Source: Neostapfia colusana (taxonomy: Eukaryota > Streptophyta > Magnoliopsida > Poales > Poaceae). Taken from it: DNA of 64,000 nt. Position 1 is the first letter of the stretch, and each line of letters begins with the position of its first letter. The stretch is from NCBI GenBank assembly GCA_030760725.1, contig JASWHV010000018.1:20616273-20680272 (forward strand). The letters run 5' to 3'. This document shows positions 59,504-64,000 of the stretch, in pieces. The notes beneath the pieces are model-generated. The model was given only the letters and a program-made list of their open reading frames with translations. It did no database searches and was not told where the DNA came from. A program made the position numbers and the translations under genes.

Positions 59504-59511
59504 GGCAGATG
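59504..59511. repeat. 8-bp target-site duplication GGCAGATG (right)
   Basis: Exact copy of 58968-58975. Confidence 0.9.
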
Positions 59512-60900
59512 GCTGTAAGGAACTAAGGATTTGTTTGGTTGATAGTCATAGTTTGCCTCGACCAAGTTTAAGAAAAAAATCAATTGTTTGGTTTGCTGCG
59601 TAAGCTTAGTCGCAAAACGAATGTGACAAAACGTTTGGATTATAGCCAAAGAAACTGCCGTGAGTTTGGCAAATATGTTGGCAACTGTTTGATTGATAGC
59701 CAAACCCGACTATGGTCACCTCAATCTATGAAGATGTGATTTTATCAATCTATAAGCTTTGAAGAGTATGTTGTAGATTTAAATAGCTACGTCATAAGAT
59801 TATGTGAAAACTCACTATCCACCAGATTTTGCGTTTCTGTCCCAATCCAAATCTGCATTGCGACAATTTGCTTAAACAATCTATCTGTTGATTTTAGCTC
59901 GTGTTGTGGTCTATAATTCGCTTACATAATTCGTCAGTTTTTCTTAAAAAAATAGGGGATATATTAGTTAACATCATAATCTTAGTATTAATCGATACTT
60001 GTAGTTGTTCCTTATTAGTTTGTAACTTACATTGTGATGCCAAAATGCACAGTCGATTTTGTTCGTCCCATCTAGTGCTAAGGGTAGCTAAGCTCCTTGG
60101 TTCCGACAACCCAGTCTGAATCTCCCTCCGTATATCTAAATGCGGCGAGGTCCTGGAATTCAGTAGCCTGACACGCCAACTAACCAGATAAATTAACCTA
60201 CCTTATTTGTTTTCTCTACATACATTCTCCGTTCATTTTAGTACTAGTATTTCCGCCTTGTGTTCGGACGGTTAGGTTTCTTTCGGGAGCAACAAAAAGA
60301 GCAGGCATCTTTCTTCTCTGTCAAAGGTCGAAACCAGCCCTACCAGCCTGAAGAACAGCCTTTCTGTCTGCCCCTTTGGTGGGTATCGTCACACACCTTT
60401 GTCTGCCGCGCCTCCATTCCCGTATCGACCTGCAGCAGGCCAGCAGCATGTGCCCTCCTAAAGTAGCTTTTCTTGTCCCTCCAACGGTAGTGAAAGGAAG
60501 GGTATGACAAGTCATGTCAACAATTCAAAGATACTCATGCATGGTCAAGGTTGGTACTCTGGTACAACTATCACCAGCTACCTTCTCACTAGTACCAGGA
60601 CTCTTTTTTCCAAAGCTCATCAGAAGGAGCTCATGTGAATATCATATAAAAAAGATTGATCTAGTTTATATGTGAAAACTGGGTCCGAAGACCATACAAT
60701 GGAAGGAGTAAACACTTCCTCTAACTAGATACACAACACCACTAGCCTAGTAAGACACATAAATAGTACTCTCCACAAACCTTGCTACTAGCTAACGGTA
60801 ACGGGCCTTAGACTACATATGGAGCAACAAAGGTAACGTCTTCAAGTAGGAATACAACGAAGAGATGTCGCCGTCGCTTAAAGGGTTTCACTTAGGGTAT
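59512..60900. other. Unassigned intergenic DNA
   Basis: No supported gene. Two related segments, GTTTGGTTGATAGTCATAG near 59533 and GTTTGATTGATAGCCAAAC near 59688, hint at a further small decayed element, but I cannot define its ends. Confidence 0.5.
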
Positions 60901-62427
60901 CTATCTATTAGATGATAATGACAATTTACTGAATAATTCCAGAAAAGACTCACGATAAACAACAGCGATAAACACCAGCAGAGGACCTAGACGAGCAAAT
61001 CGTGCATACCGATCTGTAGCCGGAGGAATCGTTGAAACTGTAGTCGCAGGCGTGACAAGGCGCTGCAGACGTTGCTGGCGACGTTGGGCAGCAGTGCCCG
61101 ATCTCGGTGATAGACGACCCATGGTGAAGAATCCGAGCAGTCGCGTAGAGCGCTTCCCAAAAACCTAATTCGCCCTATCGCGGTGTAGAATCACAAGGGC
61201 GAGAGGTTCAGGAGACCCGCTCTCCCAATGAACACATTTTTGTTCGTCGTCTACGAGCGATGCACGCCGGTGTTTGGGATGGAGTAGACTACGATAGCGG
61301 TGCAAGGGATAGAACATGGAATAGATGGGATCGTGGGATACCCTCTCGAGCTGGGCACGTCCGATTTTTATAGAGTCCATGAGAGGCAGTTCGGTTACGA
61401 TCCGGATCGACTCGAAAGTTGTAGACACGTCCGTCTCCAACTTGGACTCGACCCAACTCGGAAGCCCAAAATTCGGAAGCCCAACTCAATTGTCTGCAGC
61501 AAAAAACACGTATGTCTCCAACTTAGACTCGGTCTAACTCGGAAGCTCAAAATTCAGAAGCCCAACTCAGTTTTCTGCAGCAAAAATAAAAACTAGGCTC
61601 GGCTCGGCTCGAGGCTCTAATTCACACGAACACGCGTGCTCGTGTGCAAGTGTGGGGCGTGGCGAGCGAGGAGGAGGAGGAGCACATGTGGGTCTCTCCT
61701 CTTCTCACTCACTCAAGGAGTGGAATAACAACCTCCCTTATATATGGAAGTTCCACCCCTCCAACTTCCTATGTGGGACTAAATAATTAGCACCACCCTT
61801 TCTTGCACTAATGGAAATTTGAGATTTATTTGGAATTATTCCAGAATTTCTTTAATGGGCCTAGCCCAAATTCTAAGAATCCACACCAGATCTCAAAGTC
61901 ATTATGAGAGACATAATTCTCGCTCCTTGTTTGATATACTAGTGTTTCGGTAGAGACTGTTAAGTTAAACTTCTCGCTAGATCCTTAAGTTACATCAATT
62001 CACAACTTGGACAATGGACCACGCCTTGAATTGCATGTTTTATGTGAATATGTTTTCATCCAAAGACCATTACTAGTATTTGGCTACCAGTAGTCTATCC
62101 CACGGGTGGAGCATATCTGTCATACTCACTGGTCTCTTTATGAGCTTTCTAGAGATCGCCCAAATCTTACAGGCTGCGACGTTAGACACTCAGAGCTCAT
62201 ATATGTGTGTTTCTTTCAAGATTAACCTATAGGACAACATCTTGGCTACACATAGCAAACAAAAACACATTAAGGCATATCACCAACCTGCCTTATAGTT
62301 TTAGAGTATAAGTGTGCATCTTCACATAGAGAGGGTCTTAGTAAAATACTCTCCTCAGTGAACCACTAGCTTGTTTTTTTCTATGTCCTAATTCACGGGA
62401 TCTCAAATCATATAGGTTGGGTTTCCA
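60901..62427 (-). repeat. Probable 3' UTR and LTR of the right-hand copia element
   Basis: Follows the RNase H stop. A promoter-like block on the - strand has AGTCCCACATAGG, then CCATATATAAGGGAGG with TATATAA at 61738-61744, then AGGAGAGACCCAC, a layout common in plant copia LTRs. A second CTCTATAAAAATC lies near 61365-61375. An 81-bp tandem duplication is at 61425-61586. Exact LTR borders are not determined. Confidence 0.55.
61425..61586. repeat. Two tandem 81-bp repeats in the LTR-like region
   Basis: Units 61425-61505 and 61506-61586 share ACACGT, GTCTCCAACTT, AACTCGGAAGC and CTGCAGCAAAAA. They differ at roughly ten positions. Confidence 0.85.
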
Positions 62428-64000
62428 CTATGGGGTCATATTCATGGGTGTCAAACTCATCTCCCTCGATGCACTTCCTATCACATTACGTGATAGTTCC
62501 TTTAAGGTATATGCCATGTTTTTATCTGTTTGTATGTACGAAATAGTTATAACTTCAGAGTTTCTCATTTTCCTGACAGATTTTAATCTTCTCTTAACGT
62601 GTCTTGATGATGTTACATTATATTTAGAACTGGTCACTTTAGCAATCACGGTCTGATTGTCACATTTCATAAAGATTGCCGGCAATGGTTTCTCAACCAT
62701 AGGAAAATTCATCAGGAGCTCTCACAACCATTCTGCCTCCACAATTGTTGTCTCTAAAGAAGTGAGTTCTGCTTCCATGGTTGATCTCGTCAATATGGTC
62801 TATTTGCAAGATTATCATGATATAGCGCCACCAGCTAGAGTGAACACATATCCACTCATGGCATAGAGCTCATCAAAATTAGAGATTCATTTCGAATCAC
62901 TATAACCTTCAGGCACGGCTGGATGCCCACTATAATAAATTCTATAACTCATTATACCTCTCAAGTAGCGCATAACCCTTTCAAGTGTATGCCAATGATC
63001 TGTACCCAGTTTTGACATGAACCTACTCAGTTTGCTCACAACAAATGAGATATCAGGACGGGTTCTTCTTGCTAAGTACATGAGTGAACCGATCATCTGA
63101 GAAATTTAAGTTGATCTATTGGCCCTGCTTATTCTTTCTAATTATCACACTAGGATCATAAGGTGTTAGAGAAATCTTGCAATCCATAAAGCAAAATTGG
63201 GTCAAGATTTTCTCCACATATTGGGATTGCATTAAAGTAATTCCAGTCTCATCCTTATTCAATTTAATGTTCAAAATAACATTAGCTTCTCTGAGATCTT
63301 TCATATGGAAACACTTTGATAGAAAAGACTTGATCTCAGAAATTATATTAATGCTCGTACAAAAAATAAGTATATTATCCACATATAAGCATAATAGAAC
63401 ACTATCGCCTCACCATGGCGATAGTAAACGCACCGATCAGCCTCATTAATGACAAAGCCCACAACATTAAAGTACTATCAAAATTTTCATGCATTTTTTA
63501 GTTGCTTGTTTCAGGCCATACAAACATTTCAACAATTTGCACACCTTCCTCTCTTCACCTTTTACTACAAAACCATCATGTTGTTCCATATAGATCTCCT
63601 CTTCTAACTTTCCATTAAGGAAAGTTGTCTTCACATACGTATGATGGAGGATAAGACCATAAGAGGACGCTCGAGAAAGTAGTACATGAATTATCGTCAT
63701 TCTGGCGACAGGTGAAGAGATATCAAAATAGTCTTTATTTTCCTTTTGTGTATAACCCTTTGCAACTAGCCTCACCTTATACTTTTCAATAGTACCATCT
63801 GGTCTTAGCTTCTTCTTGAACACCCACTTACAGGCTGTTGGTTTGCACCTATACGGTCGTTTAGTTAACTCTCATGTTCCATTAGAAAGTATCAAGTCCG
63901 TTTCACTATGAATTGCTTCTTTCCGGTCATCTGCATCAGATGATGCATGCCTCTCTGCGATGAACTTTGGATTATCGTCCACAAGGTACACAATGAGATC
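62428..64000 (-). pseudogene. Copia RT and RNase H fragment, decayed
   Basis: Read right to left: RT start with KWVFKKKLRPDGTIEKY, KGYTQKENKDYFD, LYGLKQA, then DNILIFCTSI where the YVDD region lies, SLMYLARRTRPDISF, GYSDSK, a RNase H middle with SGYVFTLAGGAIS, RSTMEAELTSLE, and an end with CDNQTVIAKV and SSRHVKRRLKSVRK, stopping at 62428-62430. Several stops and frame changes split it, and the catalytic YVDD has lost its first residues, so it is dead. Gag, protease and integrase lie beyond the window. Confidence 0.88.

Larger units (their letters stand above)
60901..64000 (-). mobile_element. Decayed Ty1/copia element, cut by the right window edge
   Basis: The - strand holds the 3' half of a copia pol (62428-64000) followed by LTR-like sequence with TATA boxes (about 60900-62427). 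The left limit is approximate because the 5' LTR is outside the window, so termini and target duplication cannot be checked. Confidence 0.75.

Noticed and set aside
1..64000. CRISPR array, tRNA or rRNA genes
   Set aside because: No regularly spaced repeats with unique spacers and no cloverleaf or rRNA sequence; the tRNA-like motifs are short primer binding sites.

Overview
The window is plant nuclear DNA, almost certainly from a grass (Poaceae). The evidence is nested LTR retrotransposons of grass type, a Stowaway-like and a hAT-like MITE, and one intron-containing host gene with a very GC-rich first exon. I see no bacterial or viral genome features, tRNA or rRNA genes, or CRISPR array. The species cannot be fixed from sequence alone.

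Layout. (1) 1-8219, + strand: the 3' part of a decayed Ty3/gypsy element of the Tat type. It has gag zinc finger, protease, RT, two RNase H segments and integrase, then a non-coding tail with a small antisense ORF, then the 3' LTR, which carries a G-box-rich tandem repeat. (2) 8582-35039, - strand: a Tekay/Del-type chromovirus in the rare form LTR-internal-LTR-internal-LTR. The whole 26.5 kb is bracketed by one 5-bp target-site duplication (TTAGT). One internal copy has a fully open 1518-codon gag-pol; the other has four stop codons. Both carry an intact extra ORF (ORF0) upstream of gag. (3) 37038-42037, - strand: a complete Ty1/copia element with 200-bp LTRs, TSD TTTAT, and a polyprotein with three stops and one frameshift. 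(4) 42339-54548, - strand: a second Tekay-like chromovirus, TSD CAGTA, with a broken gag-pol but an intact ORF0. (5) 55610-58393, - strand: the only host gene, a four-exon coiled-coil protein that probably includes a 9-nt microexon. (6) 58976-59503: a hAT-like MITE with an 8-bp TSD. (7) about 60900-64000, - strand: a decayed copia element running off the right edge.

The most exciting observation is ORF0 of element (4), at 50372-51166. It begins with a near copy of the histone H3 tail: 16 of the first 23 residues after Met match H3. K9 is kept inside ARKSTGG, while every other tail lysine (K4, K14, K18, K23) is replaced. No histone fold follows. The same element encodes an integrase with a C-terminal chromodomain, a domain class that in some chromoviruses reads methylated H3K9. 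The element therefore appears to encode both an H3K9-like ligand and a candidate reader for it. The sister element (2) has an ORF0 in the same place with a similar plan but no H3 tail.

How the parts work together: in each autonomous element the LTR supplies promoter and polyadenylation signals, the PBS (initiator-Met tRNA type in both chromoviruses and similar in the copia) primes reverse transcription, and gag-pol supplies capsid, protease, RT, RNase H and integrase. The three middle elements are separate insertions; each has its own matching target-site duplication, and the sequence between them looks like pre-existing intergenic DNA.
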